In this document: in pieces, positions 1 through 11,942 of the stretch
Position numbering within the stretch: position 1 is the stretch's first letter
Layout of the letters: each line of letters begins with the position of its first letter
Assembly (NCBI RefSeq): GCF_048213115.1
Contig: NZ_CP172404.1
Coordinates: 558,001-622,000 of the forward strand
Length of the DNA: 64,000 nt
Direction of reading: 5' to 3'
Origin: Niveibacterium terrae
GTDB taxonomy: Bacteria; Pseudomonadota; Gammaproteobacteria; Burkholderiales; Rhodocyclaceae
The notes under the pieces: model-generated
Databases searched by the model: none
Told to the model about the DNA's origin: nothing
Seen by the model: the letters and a program-made list of their open reading frames with translations, nothing else
Translations under genes and position numbers: made by a program

Positions 1-2
1 GA

Positions 3-62
3 GCCGGCATCCGCGGTGATCTGTTGATGCCAAGCAAACCCGCTCCGGTGGGAGCGAAGTAA
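3..62 (+). CDS. 3' end of an unidentified gene (partial)
   Basis: A reading frame enters from the left edge in frame 3 and stops with TAA at 60-62, giving only 19 residues ending in SKPAPVGAK. A good intrinsic terminator follows at 153-182 on the same strand, which is why I read this as a gene end and not chance. Too short to assign a function. Confidence 0.3.
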   Translation, partial: AGIRGDLLMPSKPAPVGAK

Positions 63-87
63 CTTGTCAGCGAATGCACGATTTTTG

Positions 88-145
88 GGCACGGCAGCGG
101 CCGTGCCAAGTGGTTTCAAGGGGGAGGGGAGCCTGTCAGGCTCCC
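88..145 (+). repeat. two short hairpins upstream of the terminator
   Basis: Two perfect dyads lie in tandem: GGCACGGC/GCCGTGCC at 88-107 and GGGAGCCT/AGGCTCCC at 127-145. Neither has a T tract on either strand. They probably fold in the 3' UTR of the upstream transcript. Confidence 0.4.
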
Positions 146-152
146 ACGTTAC

Positions 153-182
153 GGGACCGGCTCTGAGCCGGTCCCCTTTTTT
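153..182 (+). terminator. intrinsic terminator of the gene entering from the left
   Basis: A perfect 10-bp stem, GGGACCGGCT/AGCCGGTCCC, with a 3-nt loop is followed by C and six T. It closes the plus-strand transcript and faces the 3' end of the minus-strand gene starting at 192. Confidence 0.8.
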
Positions 183-191
183 GACTGCGCA

Positions 192-668
192 TCAGGCCTT
201 GGCGAGTGCGGTAAAAGCCGCGATCACGGCCTCCGGAGCCTGAACCAGCTCGATCAGCACCCCTTCGCCGCTGTTCGGCGCCGCTTCATTGCCTTTCGGG
301 TGAACGAAGCAGATGTCGAAGCCCGCTGCGCCGCGGCGTATCCCTCCTGGCGTGAAGCGCAGCCCCTGGGCGCCCAGCCATTCGACGGCGCGGGGCAGAT
401 CGTCGACCCACAGACCGATATGGTTGAGCGGCGGTTCGTCGACCCGGGGTTTCTTTGCGGGATCCAGCGGCTGCATCAGGTCCACTTCACAGCGTGCGGC
501 GCCGATGCCCATCGCGAAGATGTCCTCATCGACGTTCTCGCGCTCGCTGCGGAAGTTCCCCATCCGCTCAAGCCCGAACAGATCTCCCCACAGATGGGCC
601 AGACGGTCCTTGTCGGGGCCGCCGATGGCGACTTGCTGGATGCCGAGAATGCGGAAAGGCCGGGTCAT
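192..668 (-). CDS. VOC-family protein, methylmalonyl-CoA-epimerase-like
   Basis: A 158-residue vicinal-oxygen-chelate protein with two beta-alpha-beta-beta-beta halves. The C-terminal half reads NHIGLWVDDLPRA, then FVHPKG and GVLIELVQ, which closely follows methylmalonyl-CoA epimerase. That enzyme interconverts the R and S epimers of methylmalonyl-CoA in propionate and branched-chain metabolism. The metal ligands His (NHIGLW) and Glu (IELVQ) are present. The usual first His is Gln in IQQVAIGG, so the metal site differs. No mutase or carboxylase gene is nearby to support the substrate. The fold is confident; the substrate is not. It is the most downstream gene of a minus-strand run of three. 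Confidence 0.65.
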   Translation of the reverse strand: MTRPFRILGIQQVAIGGPDKDRLAHLWGDLFGLERMGNFRSERENVDEDIFAMGIGAARCEVDLMQPLDPAKKPRVDEPPLNHIGLWVDDLPRAVEWLGAQGLRFTPGGIRRGAAGFDICFVHPKGNEAAPNSGEGVLIELVQAPEAVIAAFTALAKA

Positions 669-711
669 GTCATCTCCTCTGGAAAAAAGAAACGCGTTTG
701 GGATTCGCCTG

Positions 712-1386
712 TCACGGGTGATCGGACTCTTCGGCGTCGGCTTCCGCGCGTGCCTGGGCGAGGGCTGTGGCGACGCAGGAGGCTTCCTCTTCGAACAGGC
801 CCAACACGCCCTGCGCGAATTCGCGCGCGAGCCTGTTCAGCGCCGTACCCGGTTCGCTCTGAAGCCGGGTCTGCAGCAGGACCTTGGTGGCCGACATCGA
901 GTGGATCGGCGGGAGAACCCGGGCGCGGAAATCCTCGGGCAGTTCGTCGACCATCCGGTTCGCCGCATCGAGTTGCCAGCGGTTTCGGGGCCACTGCGAA
1001 GGCAGGGCGCGCGCTTTCGGGAAAAGGTCGAGATCGCGCAGTACAGCCCGGTAATCCTCGGGTGAGTCGCGGAAAGGAAGGAGCACGATGTCGGACATCT
1101 GGTAGAGCGAGATGTCGAGGTCGGTGCGGTTGGCGCCCCCGTCGAGCACGCCTATCCAGCCCTTGAGCTCGCGCAGCCGCGAGACGACCTTGTCGCGCGC
1201 GTGGGGCGAGCGCGCGTCGGCGACGACGTAGCGACGCCCGTCGGGCAGCACCGGCTCCCTGTCCTCATCGGTCATCACGCAGGCGGCGCGGCGCCCGAGC
1301 AGGGTCAGACCGTGACAGAGCAGGTGGGAGAGTGTGGTCTTCCCCGTCCCTCCCTTGTTGCCGATGATGCAGATGATCTCCGCCAT
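712..1386 (-). CDS. ParA/MinD-family ATPase
   Basis: A 224-residue deviant-Walker P-loop ATPase. The N terminus has IIGNKGGTGKTTLSH with the signature Lys of the ParA/MinD/Soj class, followed by a switch-like VLDGGANRTD segment. Such proteins form ATP-dependent dimers that move DNA, plasmids or protein assemblies. No parB, parS or conjugative partner is adjacent, and the C-terminal half (after about residue 140) is not one I recognise, so this is probably an orphan ParA rather than the chromosome-partitioning gene. It lies about 50 bp downstream of the methyltransferase on the same strand and is probably cotranscribed with it. Confidence 0.65.
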   Translation of the reverse strand: MAEIICIIGNKGGTGKTTLSHLLCHGLTLLGRRAACVMTDEDREPVLPDGRRYVVADARSPHARDKVVSRLRELKGWIGVLDGGANRTDLDISLYQMSDIVLLPFRDSPEDYRAVLRDLDLFPKARALPSQWPRNRWQLDAANRMVDELPEDFRARVLPPIHSMSATKVLLQTRLQSEPGTALNRLAREFAQGVLGLFEEEASCVATALAQARAEADAEESDHP

Positions 1387-1435
1387 TTGCCTTGTCTCCG
1401 TTCGGGCGGATCGGGCCGCCTCGCTTGTCGCAACT

Positions 1436-2224
1436 TCAGGCCGGCTGGCGCTTTGGCCAGATCCGGTGCCGGGGAGGCGCGGTGCTTGCCGCGCTCATCG
1501 TGTAGCAGTAGAGCCGGGTGCCGCGCCGGTCGGCAACATCGAGGACGCCAGCTTCCCGCTGATCGGGGACGGCGAAGCTGTTGGAGATCAATACGGCGCC
1601 GGGACGCAGCTCCTGGCCCGCTTTCTCCCAGACCCGGGCCATCGGGGCGGGGGACAGAAATGCGTAGATCACATCGAAACCGGACCAGTCGGTCGCGAAG
1701 AAGTCGCCCCGCGAGAGGTGGGCGTTGCTCTGGCCTCTGGCCAGCCAGCGCGCCAGAAGCGCGGGGGCGGGAGCGGCCTCGATGCCGTGCACTTCGGCAT
1801 CGGGGCGAAGACGGGCGAAGCCGCGCACGAAGCTCCCCGTGCCGCTGCCGATATCCAGCACCCGCAGAGGCCCGGCGGGCAGAGACTCGGCGAGCAGCGC
1901 GATCGTCTTCGCGTTGGACAGGAAAAGCGGAACCCGGGTCAGGAAGCAGCTCCAGTAGATCAGCGCGAGGATGATGAAGGCGAGCGCCCAGAACCAGGAG
2001 GGTAGTCCGGTCTGCAGCGCAAGAACGGCCGCGGGCAGGAAGAAGAGGTGAATGGGCAGCCACCAGGTCGGCACGCGCGATGCGAGCGCGAGCGAAGCAG
2101 CGAAGCAGCCCTGGATCGCGGCCAGGCCGAGCAGAGAGGGCGGAGTGAGGACGCCCAGACGCAGCAGGGCGAGGGTCAGTGCCGCCGCGATCATCTGGAT
2201 GGCGAGGGCGCGCAGCGCGGGCAT
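1436..2224 (-). CDS. membrane-anchored class I SAM-dependent methyltransferase
   Basis: A 262-residue protein. The first ~100 residues hold three to four hydrophobic segments (including IQMIAAALTLALLRLGV and FWALAFIILALIYWSCF), then a Rossmann methyltransferase domain with motif I VLDIGSGTGSF near residue 122 and an acidic residue (VHGIEAA) that should contact the ribose of SAM. The substrate is unknown. I chose the ATG at 2224; the frame stays open upstream to 2329, but that extension is Arg-rich and lacks a Shine-Dalgarno. It is the first gene of the three-gene minus-strand run. Confidence 0.65.
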   Translation of the reverse strand: MPALRALAIQMIAAALTLALLRLGVLTPPSLLGLAAIQGCFAASLALASRVPTWWLPIHLFFLPAAVLALQTGLPSWFWALAFIILALIYWSCFLTRVPLFLSNAKTIALLAESLPAGPLRVLDIGSGTGSFVRGFARLRPDAEVHGIEAAPAPALLARWLARGQSNAHLSRGDFFATDWSGFDVIYAFLSPAPMARVWEKAGQELRPGAVLISNSFAVPDQREAGVLDVADRRGTRLYCYTMSAASTAPPRHRIWPKRQPA

Positions 2225-2381
2225 GAGCAGCTCGGAGTGAGAAGAAGTTCTAATCCTTGGCCATCCCCGCCGTTCGCGCAAGAGCTTGCAGCGACAAGCT
2301 GAAGGGCTTTTGACCTTTCTGGTACGCAATCAGTTAGAATGCCCCCCGGCTGCGGCTCTCAAGCGAAATTTTCAAATGCGC

Positions 2382-2410
2382 TTGACAAGAGATGAATAGA
2401 TCTCTAGAGT
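2382..2410 (+). promoter_or_regulatory. sigma70 promoter of the tRNA-tuf operon
   Basis: A consensus -35 TTGACA at 2382-2387, a 17-bp spacer and a -10 TAGAGT at 2405-2410, placed 14 bp before the tRNA-Tyr gene. This is the best promoter match upstream of the translation block. Confidence 0.8.
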
Positions 2411-2424
2411 GCTTGTTTCACCGG

Positions 2425-2510
<86 letters not shown>

Positions 2511-2551
2511 GTGTTTCCACCGCAAGGTGGGTTGGTTGCGGTAAGTCTGCT

Positions 2552-2625
2552 GCGGGTGTAGCTCAATGGTAGAGCTGAAGCCTTCCAAGCTTAAGACGAG
2601 GGTTCGATTCCCTTCACCCGCTCCA
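2552..2625 (+). tRNA. tRNA-Gly (TCC)
   Basis: A 74-nt cloverleaf with acceptor stem GCGGGTG, anticodon loop CTTCCAA (anticodon TCC), T-loop GGTTCGATTCC and an encoded CCA end. It sits 42 bp after tRNA-Tyr. Confidence 0.95.
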
Positions 2626-2641
2626 GCAAAAGTTTTTTCGT

Positions 2642-2716
<75 letters not shown>

Positions 2717-2788
2717 CTGATTTCTACGGTTCGGCGGGCGGCTTTGGGCGTCCTCCGGGTTTCCTGATACGACATCTGGGGTAGTGAC

Positions 2789-3979
2789 ATGGCCAAGGAA
2801 AAATTCGAGCGGACAAAACCGCACGTGAACGTCGGTACCATCGGTCACGTTGACCATGGCAAGACCACGCTGACTGCAGCGATCACGACTGTTCTGTCGG
2901 CGAAGTTCGGCGGAGCTGCGAAGAAGTACGACGAAATCGATGCGGCGCCGGAAGAAAAGGCACGCGGTATCACGATCAATACCGCGCACGTCGAATACGA
3001 AACCGAAACCCGTCACTATGCGCACGTCGACTGCCCGGGGCACGCCGACTACGTGAAGAACATGATTACCGGTGCTGCGCAGATGGACGGCGCGATCCTG
3101 GTCGTGTCGGCCGCTGACGGCCCGATGCCGCAGACCCGCGAGCACATCCTGCTGGCGCGTCAGGTTGGCGTTCCTTACGTGATCGTGTTCCTGAACAAGT
3201 GCGACATGGTCGACGACGCCGAGCTGCTCGAACTCGTCGAGATGGAAGTTCGCGAACTGCTCTCGAAGTACGACTTCCCGGGTGATGACACCCCGATCGT
3301 CAAGGGTTCGGCCCTGAAGGCGCTCGAAGGCGACCAGAGCCCGATCGGCGAACCGGCGATCTTTGAGCTGGCCGCTGCGCTCGACAGCTACATCCCGACG
3401 CCGGAACGCGCTGTCGATCAGCCCTTCCTGCTGCCGATCGAAGACGTGTTCTCGATCTCGGGTCGCGGTACCGTGGTGACCGGCCGTGTCGAACGCGGCA
3501 TCGTCAAGGTTGGCGAAGAAATCGAAATCGTCGGTATCAAGCCCACCGTCAAGACCACCTGCACGGGCGTCGAAATGTTCCGCAAGCTGCTCGACCAAGG
3601 TCAGGCTGGCGACAACGTTGGCGTTCTGCTGCGCGGCACGAAGCGTGAAGATGTCGAGCGCGGTCAGGTTCTGGCCAAGCCCGGTTCGATTACGCCGCAC
3701 ACCCACTTCACCGGTGAAGTGTATGTGCTGAGCAAGGACGAAGGCGGCCGTCACACCCCGTTCTTCAACAACTATCGTCCGCAGTTCTACTTCCGTACGA
3801 CCGACGTGACCGGTGCGATCGAGCTGCCGGAAGGCACCGAGATGGTCATGCCTGGCGACAACGTGTCGATCACGGTCAAGCTGATCGCTCCGATCGCGAT
3901 GGAAGAAGGTCTGCGTTTCGCGATCCGCGAAGGTGGCCGCACCGTGGGTGCTGGCGTCGTCGCGAAGATCATCGAGTAA
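2789..3979 (+). CDS. tuf: elongation factor Tu (first copy)
   Basis: EF-Tu, 396 residues, delivers aminoacyl-tRNA to the ribosome as a GTP complex. GTPase motifs are GHVDHGKTT (about residue 18), DCPGHADY (about 80) and NKCDM (about 135), followed by the two beta-barrel domains. It is identical in sequence to the second copy at 19406-20596 apart from one codon: residue 367 is Ala (GCT, 3887-3889) here and Cys there. The usual arrangement next to tRNA-Trp, secE and nusG is kept, so this is the tufB-type locus. Confidence 0.98.
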   Translation: MAKEKFERTKPHVNVGTIGHVDHGKTTLTAAITTVLSAKFGGAAKKYDEIDAAPEEKARGITINTAHVEYETETRHYAHVDCPGHADYVKNMITGAAQMDGAILVVSAADGPMPQTREHILLARQVGVPYVIVFLNKCDMVDDAELLELVEMEVRELLSKYDFPGDDTPIVKGSALKALEGDQSPIGEPAIFELAAALDSYIPTPERAVDQPFLLPIEDVFSISGRGTVVTGRVERGIVKVGEEIEIVGIKPTVKTTCTGVEMFRKLLDQGQAGDNVGVLLRGTKREDVERGQVLAKPGSITPHTHFTGEVYVLSKDEGGRHTPFFNNYRPQFYFRTTDVTGAIELPEGTEMVMPGDNVSITVKLIAPIAMEEGLRFAIREGGRTVGAGVVAKIIE

Positions 3980-3989
3980 GTTTGTGCGT

Positions 3990-4037
3990 GGCTGCCGGAG
4001 ACGGCAGCCCGGCAGGGCGCCCTGACTTGGGGCGCCT
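3990..4037 (+). repeat. two hairpins between tuf and tRNA-Trp
   Basis: GGCTGCC/GGCAGCC and GGCGCCC/GGGCGCC dyads fold one after the other between the tuf stop codon and tRNA-Trp. There is no proper T tract, so they look more like RNA-processing or stability elements than full terminators. Confidence 0.4.
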
Positions 4038-4052
4038 TGTAGTCTCTGCTGC

Positions 4053-4128
4053 AGGGGCATAGCTCAATTGGCAGAGCGTCGGTCTCCAAAACCGAAGGTT
4101 GGGGGTTCGAGACCCTCTGCCCCTGCCA
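4053..4128 (+). tRNA. tRNA-Trp (CCA)
   Basis: A 76-nt cloverleaf with acceptor AGGGGCA paired with TGCCCCT, anticodon loop CTCCAAA (anticodon CCA), G discriminator and an encoded CCA end. It lies between tuf and secE as in many proteobacteria. Confidence 0.95.
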
Positions 4129-4157
4129 CTATTGCTGAACGGGTTCCACTCTCACCC

Positions 4158-4511
4158 ATGGCTGACAAAATAAAATTTGCGCTGGCGCTGCTTTTGGTGG
4201 CTGCCGGCGTAGCTGCCTTCTACCTGCTGTCCGAGACGGCGATGGTTTTGCGTGTGCTCGCCGTCGTTGCGGGCGTGCTCGCGGGTGGCGCGGTTGCATG
4301 GTTCACGGAGCCGGGGCGCCAGTTCGCCGAATTTTCCGCTGACTCGGTTGCTGAAGCCAAGAAAGTTGTCTGGCCCAGCCGCAAGGAAACCATCCAGACC
4401 ACGGGCATCGTGTTTGCCTTCGTCGTCGTGATGGCTCTGTTCCTGTGGCTCGCCGACAAGACCCTCGAATGGGGGCTGTACGATCTGATTCTGGGCTGGA
4501 AGCGGTCATGA
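4158..4511 (+). CDS. secE: preprotein translocase subunit SecE
   Basis: A 117-residue inner-membrane protein that clamps SecY in the SecYEG channel. It has three hydrophobic segments: about residues 5-24, 30-48 and 89-109. The conserved cytoplasmic amphipathic helix before the last segment contains EAKKVVWPSRKET. The three-segment form is the long proteobacterial type. The stop overlaps the nusG start (ATGA), so the two genes are translationally coupled. Confidence 0.95.
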   Translation: MADKIKFALALLLVAAGVAAFYLLSETAMVLRVLAVVAGVLAGGAVAWFTEPGRQFAEFSADSVAEAKKVVWPSRKETIQTTGIVFAFVVVMALFLWLADKTLEWGLYDLILGWKRS

Positions 4512-5041
4512 GCAAGCGTTGGTATGTGGTTCATGCGTACTCCGGCTTCGAGAAGTCGGTGATGCGCGCGCTCATCGAGCGCATCGCTCGTGCAGGCATG
4601 CAGGACAAGTTCGGTCAGGTTCTCGTCCCTGTCGAGGAAGTAATGGAAATGCGCAACGGTCAGAAGGTGACAACCGAGCGCAAGTTCTTCCCGGGCTATG
4701 TGCTGGTCGAGATGGACATGGACGACGAGTCCTGGCACCTGGTCAAGAGCACTCCGCGGGTGACCGGCTTCATCGGCGGCACCGCGAACAAACCGGCGCC
4801 GATCTCGCCTCAGGAAGTCGAAAAGATCATGACCCAGATGCAGGAAGGGGTCGAGAAGCCGAAACCCAAGGTCCTGTTCGAAGTTGGCGAAATGGTTCGG
4901 GTCAAGGAAGGTCCTTTTACGGACTTCAACGGTTCGGTCGAGAGCGTCAACTACGAGAAGAGCCGTCTGCATGTGTCGGTGACGATTTTCGGACGCGCGA
5001 CTCCGGTCGAACTCGAATTCGGCCAGGTCGAAAAAGTTTAA
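4508..5041 (+). CDS. nusG: transcription termination/antitermination factor NusG
   Basis: A 177-residue NusG. The N-terminal NGN domain begins KRWYVVHAYSGFE, contains FPGYVLVEMDM, and binds the RNA polymerase clamp. The C-terminal KOW domain (VRVKEGPFTDFNGSVE, from about residue 125) contacts Rho or ribosomal protein S10. It overlaps the end of secE by four bases. A hairpin terminator follows. Confidence 0.97.
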   Translation: MSKRWYVVHAYSGFEKSVMRALIERIARAGMQDKFGQVLVPVEEVMEMRNGQKVTTERKFFPGYVLVEMDMDDESWHLVKSTPRVTGFIGGTANKPAPISPQEVEKIMTQMQEGVEKPKPKVLFEVGEMVRVKEGPFTDFNGSVESVNYEKSRLHVSVTIFGRATPVELEFGQVEKV

Positions 5042-5047
5042 GAATTC

Positions 5048-5072
5048 AAAGCCCGCCTTGTGCGGGCTTTGT
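5048..5072 (+). terminator. terminator-like hairpin after nusG
   Basis: AAAGCCCGC pairs with GCGGGCTTT around a short loop, followed by GTT. It separates the secE-nusG unit from the rplK operon; the weak T tract suggests partial read-through. Confidence 0.6.
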
Positions 5073-5153
5073 TGGGCCGGGTCTTCGACCCGGTCATGAG
5101 GAGCGCCAGTAGGTTCGCCGAACGCGCGCTTTCACTCACATCAAGGAGTCATC

Positions 5154-5585
5154 ATGGCCAAGAAAATTATCGGCTATATCAAGCTGCAAGTGCCGGCCGG
5201 CAAGGCTAACCCCTCGCCCCCTATCGGCCCGGCGCTGGGTCAGCGCGGTCTGAACATCATGGAGTTCTGCAAGGCGTTCAACGCCCAGACCCAGGGTGTT
5301 GAACCGGGCCTGCCCATCCCTGTCGTGATCACCGCCTTCGCGGACAAGTCCTTCACGTTCATCATGAAGACTCCGCCGGCCACGATCCTGATCAAGAAGG
5401 CTGCCGGTATCCAGAAGGGCTCGCCCAAGCCCCATACCGACAAGGTCGGCAAGATCACCAAGGCCCAGTGCGAAGAAATCGCCAAGGCCAAGCAAAAGGA
5501 TCTGACCGCAGCTGACCTCGATGCTGCCGCTCGTACCATCGCTGGCTCCGCGCGCAGCATGGGCATCACCGTGGAGGGCCTCTGA
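5154..5585 (+). CDS. rplK: 50S ribosomal protein L11
   Basis: A 143-residue L11, which with L10 and L7/L12 builds the stalk base at the GTPase-associated centre of 23S rRNA. It opens KKIIGYIKLQVPAGKANPSP and carries the conserved Pro-rich linker PPIGPALGQRGLN. A strong AAGGAG lies ahead of the ATG. The rplA start follows the stop by one base, so the pair forms the classical L11 operon. Confidence 0.97.
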   Translation: MAKKIIGYIKLQVPAGKANPSPPIGPALGQRGLNIMEFCKAFNAQTQGVEPGLPIPVVITAFADKSFTFIMKTPPATILIKKAAGIQKGSPKPHTDKVGKITKAQCEEIAKAKQKDLTAADLDAAARTIAGSARSMGITVEGL

Positions 5586-5586
5586 A

Positions 5587-6294
5587 ATGGCTAAGGTTTC
5601 GAAGCGTATTAAGGCGCTCCGCGCCAAGATCGACAGCACCCGCATCTACGCAGCCAGCGAAGCCCTTGCTCTGATCAAGGAAACCGCGACTGCCAAGTTT
5701 GACGAATCGGTCGACGTTTCCGTCAATCTGGGCGTCGACGCGAAGAAGTCGGACCAGCTGGTTCGTGGCTCGGTCGTTCTGCCTGCCGGTACCGGCAAGA
5801 CCGTCCGCGTCGCCGTGTTCGCGCAAGGCCCCAAGGCTGAAGAAGCGAAGGCTGCCGGTGCTGATGTCGTCGGTTTCGACGACCTGGCCCAACAGGTCAA
5901 GAGCGGCACGATCGACTTCGATCTGTGTATCGCGACGCCTGACGCGATGCGCGTCGTCGGCGCCCTGGGTCAGATCCTCGGCCCGCGCGGCCTGATGCCT
6001 AACCCCAAGGTTGGCACGGTTACGATGGACGTGACGACCGCGGTCAAGAACGCCAAGGCCGGTCAGATCCAGTACCGTACCGACAAGGCCGGTATCATCC
6101 ACGCGACGATCGGCCGTGCTTCGTTCTCGGCTGAAGCGCTGCAACAGAACTTGACGGCCCTGCTCGAAGCGCTGCAAAAGGCGAAGCCGGCTGCGGTCAA
6201 GGGCCAGTACATCCGCAAGATCGCCGTGTCCAGCACGATGGGCGGCGGTGTGCGCGTGGATACGTCCAGCATCGTTGTTGCGGTCGCTGCCTGA
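5587..6294 (+). CDS. rplA: 50S ribosomal protein L1
   Basis: A 235-residue L1, the L1-stalk protein that moves deacylated tRNA out of the E site; in other bacteria it represses its own operon. Typical sequence includes MAKVSKRIK at the start and GPRGLMPNPKVGTVT near residue 140. I start it at the ATG two bases after rplK; the frame is open further upstream but only inside rplK. Confidence 0.97.
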   Translation: MAKVSKRIKALRAKIDSTRIYAASEALALIKETATAKFDESVDVSVNLGVDAKKSDQLVRGSVVLPAGTGKTVRVAVFAQGPKAEEAKAAGADVVGFDDLAQQVKSGTIDFDLCIATPDAMRVVGALGQILGPRGLMPNPKVGTVTMDVTTAVKNAKAGQIQYRTDKAGIIHATIGRASFSAEALQQNLTALLEALQKAKPAAVKGQYIRKIAVSSTMGGGVRVDTSSIVVAVAA

Positions 6295-6334
6295 TTTTCA
6301 GGTGGCTGGGAGCGAAGCTCCCGCATTGAAAGAA

Positions 6335-6545
6335 CTTTGGGCTACGGCGTCTTCTCCGGAAGACGCCGTAGATCGTCAAAGACCGCGGGTGCCTTCAGAG
6401 AAATCGGAAGGCTTAATAGCGAAAGCAGCCTGCGCAGATGGTGTACCCAGAACAGGATTTTCCGGGCTTGCCCGGCTCTCTCCTGATCGAGGTCGCCGTA
6501 GGGGCGGCGGAATGATCCGCCGCGAGTTGACTAGATAGGAGGAAA
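6335..6545 (+). promoter_or_regulatory. L10 leader (rplJ leader) region
   Basis: The 257-bp gap before rplJ is the expected place for the autoregulatory L10 leader, to which the L10-L12 complex binds to repress translation of rplJL. The segment starts with a long hairpin, CTACGGCGTC pairing with GACGCCGTAG, then carries GTCAAAGACCGCGGGTGCC and a purine-rich structured stretch, ending at a strong AGGAGGAAAG ribosome-binding site. The identification rests on position and motif resemblance, not on a covariance-model search. Confidence 0.65.
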
Positions 6546-6551
6546 GACCTC

Positions 6552-7055
6552 ATGGGTCTGAATCTCGACGACAAGAAAGCCGTCGTTGCTGAGGTGTCGG
6601 CAGAAGTAGCCAAGGCCCAGACTATCGTTGTGGCTGAGTATGCAGGCATCGAGGTTTCCAACCTCACCGTGCTGCGTGCAAAGGCCCGCGATGCTGGCGT
6701 CTATCTGCGTGTGCTGAAGAACACCCTGGCGCGTCGTGCGGTGGCTGACACCGCCTTCGCCGGCCTTGCCGACCAATTGACCGGACCGCTGATTTACAGC
6801 CTTTCGTCCGATCCCGTGGCCGCCGCAAAGGTGCTGAACGACTTCGCTAAAACCAACGACAAGCTCAAGCTCAAGGCGGGTTGCTACGCCGGCAAGGTGC
6901 TCGACCAGGCTGGCGTGCAAGCGCTCGCGTCGATCCCGAGCCGCGAGGAACTGCTGGCCAAGCTGCTGGGCGTCATGAAGGCTCCGGTTTCCGGCTTCGC
7001 CGTCGCTCTTGGCGCGCTTGCCAAGAAGCGCGAAGAAGAAGGCGCTGCGGCCTGA
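6552..7055 (+). CDS. rplJ: 50S ribosomal protein L10
   Basis: A 167-residue L10, the anchor that carries L7/L12 dimers on the ribosomal stalk. The N-terminal globular domain includes KTIVVAEYAGIEV-like sequence (about residues 25-37) and LRVLKNTLARRA; the C-terminal helix is the L12-binding part. The AGGAGG ribosome-binding site is unusually strong and follows the leader element. Confidence 0.96.
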   Translation: MGLNLDDKKAVVAEVSAEVAKAQTIVVAEYAGIEVSNLTVLRAKARDAGVYLRVLKNTLARRAVADTAFAGLADQLTGPLIYSLSSDPVAAAKVLNDFAKTNDKLKLKAGCYAGKVLDQAGVQALASIPSREELLAKLLGVMKAPVSGFAVALGALAKKREEEGAAA

Positions 7056-7103
7056 GCTGCTGGTTTAACGAACTAACGACATTCGATTTTGGAGTCTATT
7101 GAC

Positions 7104-7481
7104 ATGGCAATCACCAAAGAAGACATCCTGGAAGCCGTCGGTAACCTGACGGTTCTGGAACTGAACGACCTCGTGAAGGCGTTCGAAGAGAAGTTCGGCG
7201 TTTCCGCTGCGGCCATGGCCGTTGCCGGTCCTGCCGCTGGCGCTGCTGGCGCTGCTGCTGCTGAAGAGCAGACCGAATTCACCGTCGTGCTCGCCGCTGT
7301 CGGCGACAAGAAGGTTGAAGTCATCAAGGTCGTCCGCGCCGTGACCGGCCTGGGCCTGAAGGAAGCCAAGGACGTCGTCGACGGCGCTCCGAAGCCCGTC
7401 AAGGAAGGCGTGTCGAAGGCTGACGCCGAAGCCCTGAAGAAGCAGCTGGAAGACGCTGGCGCCAAGGTCGAAATCAAGTAA
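7104..7481 (+). CDS. rplL: 50S ribosomal protein L7/L12
   Basis: A 125-residue L7/L12 with an N-terminal dimerisation domain (MAITKEDILEAVGNLTVLEL), an Ala/Gly-rich hinge at about residues 36-52, and the factor-binding C-terminal domain with GLGLKEAKDVVDGAPK. I chose the ATG at 7104 with its upstream GGAG; the in-frame start five codons earlier lacks homology. It is cotranscribed with rplJ. Confidence 0.97.
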   Translation: MAITKEDILEAVGNLTVLELNDLVKAFEEKFGVSAAAMAVAGPAAGAAGAAAAEEQTEFTVVLAAVGDKKVEVIKVVRAVTGLGLKEAKDVVDGAPKPVKEGVSKADAEALKKQLEDAGAKVEIK

Positions 7482-7499
7482 TCGACCTCGCGTTTTGCG

Positions 7500-7532
7500 G
7501 GCTGGTGACGTCCTGGACGTCGCCAGCCTTTT
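7500..7532 (+). terminator. attenuating terminator between rplL and rpoB
   Basis: GGCTGG...CCAGCC closes a long interrupted stem containing GACGTC twice, followed by TTTT. In well-studied bacteria a partial terminator here lowers rpoBC expression relative to rplJL. The rest of the 286-bp gap to rpoB shows no gene. Confidence 0.65.
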
Positions 7533-7767
7533 GCGTTTTACAGAACGCAGGGAAAATTCCGTCACAACGGCATTTTCCGTGTCTTCTGATTCGACTGCTG
7601 AAGACAGTATCCGGCCGGACGGGAAGCCGCCGGGATGATCGTTCCCGCACTCCCGTCGTCAGCCAGGGGCAGGTAGAGGCCTGCCACCGGATGCGCAACC
7701 TACAGTCGGGGCTCGTCGCAGAGCCTGTCGAGTCTGCGAGACCTGCCTTTCGCCAACCGGAGAACCC

Positions 7768-11901
<4,134 letters not shown>

Positions 11902-11942
11902 GACCGCGGGTCTCGGAAAACGTCCGTTAGGAGTGACGACAC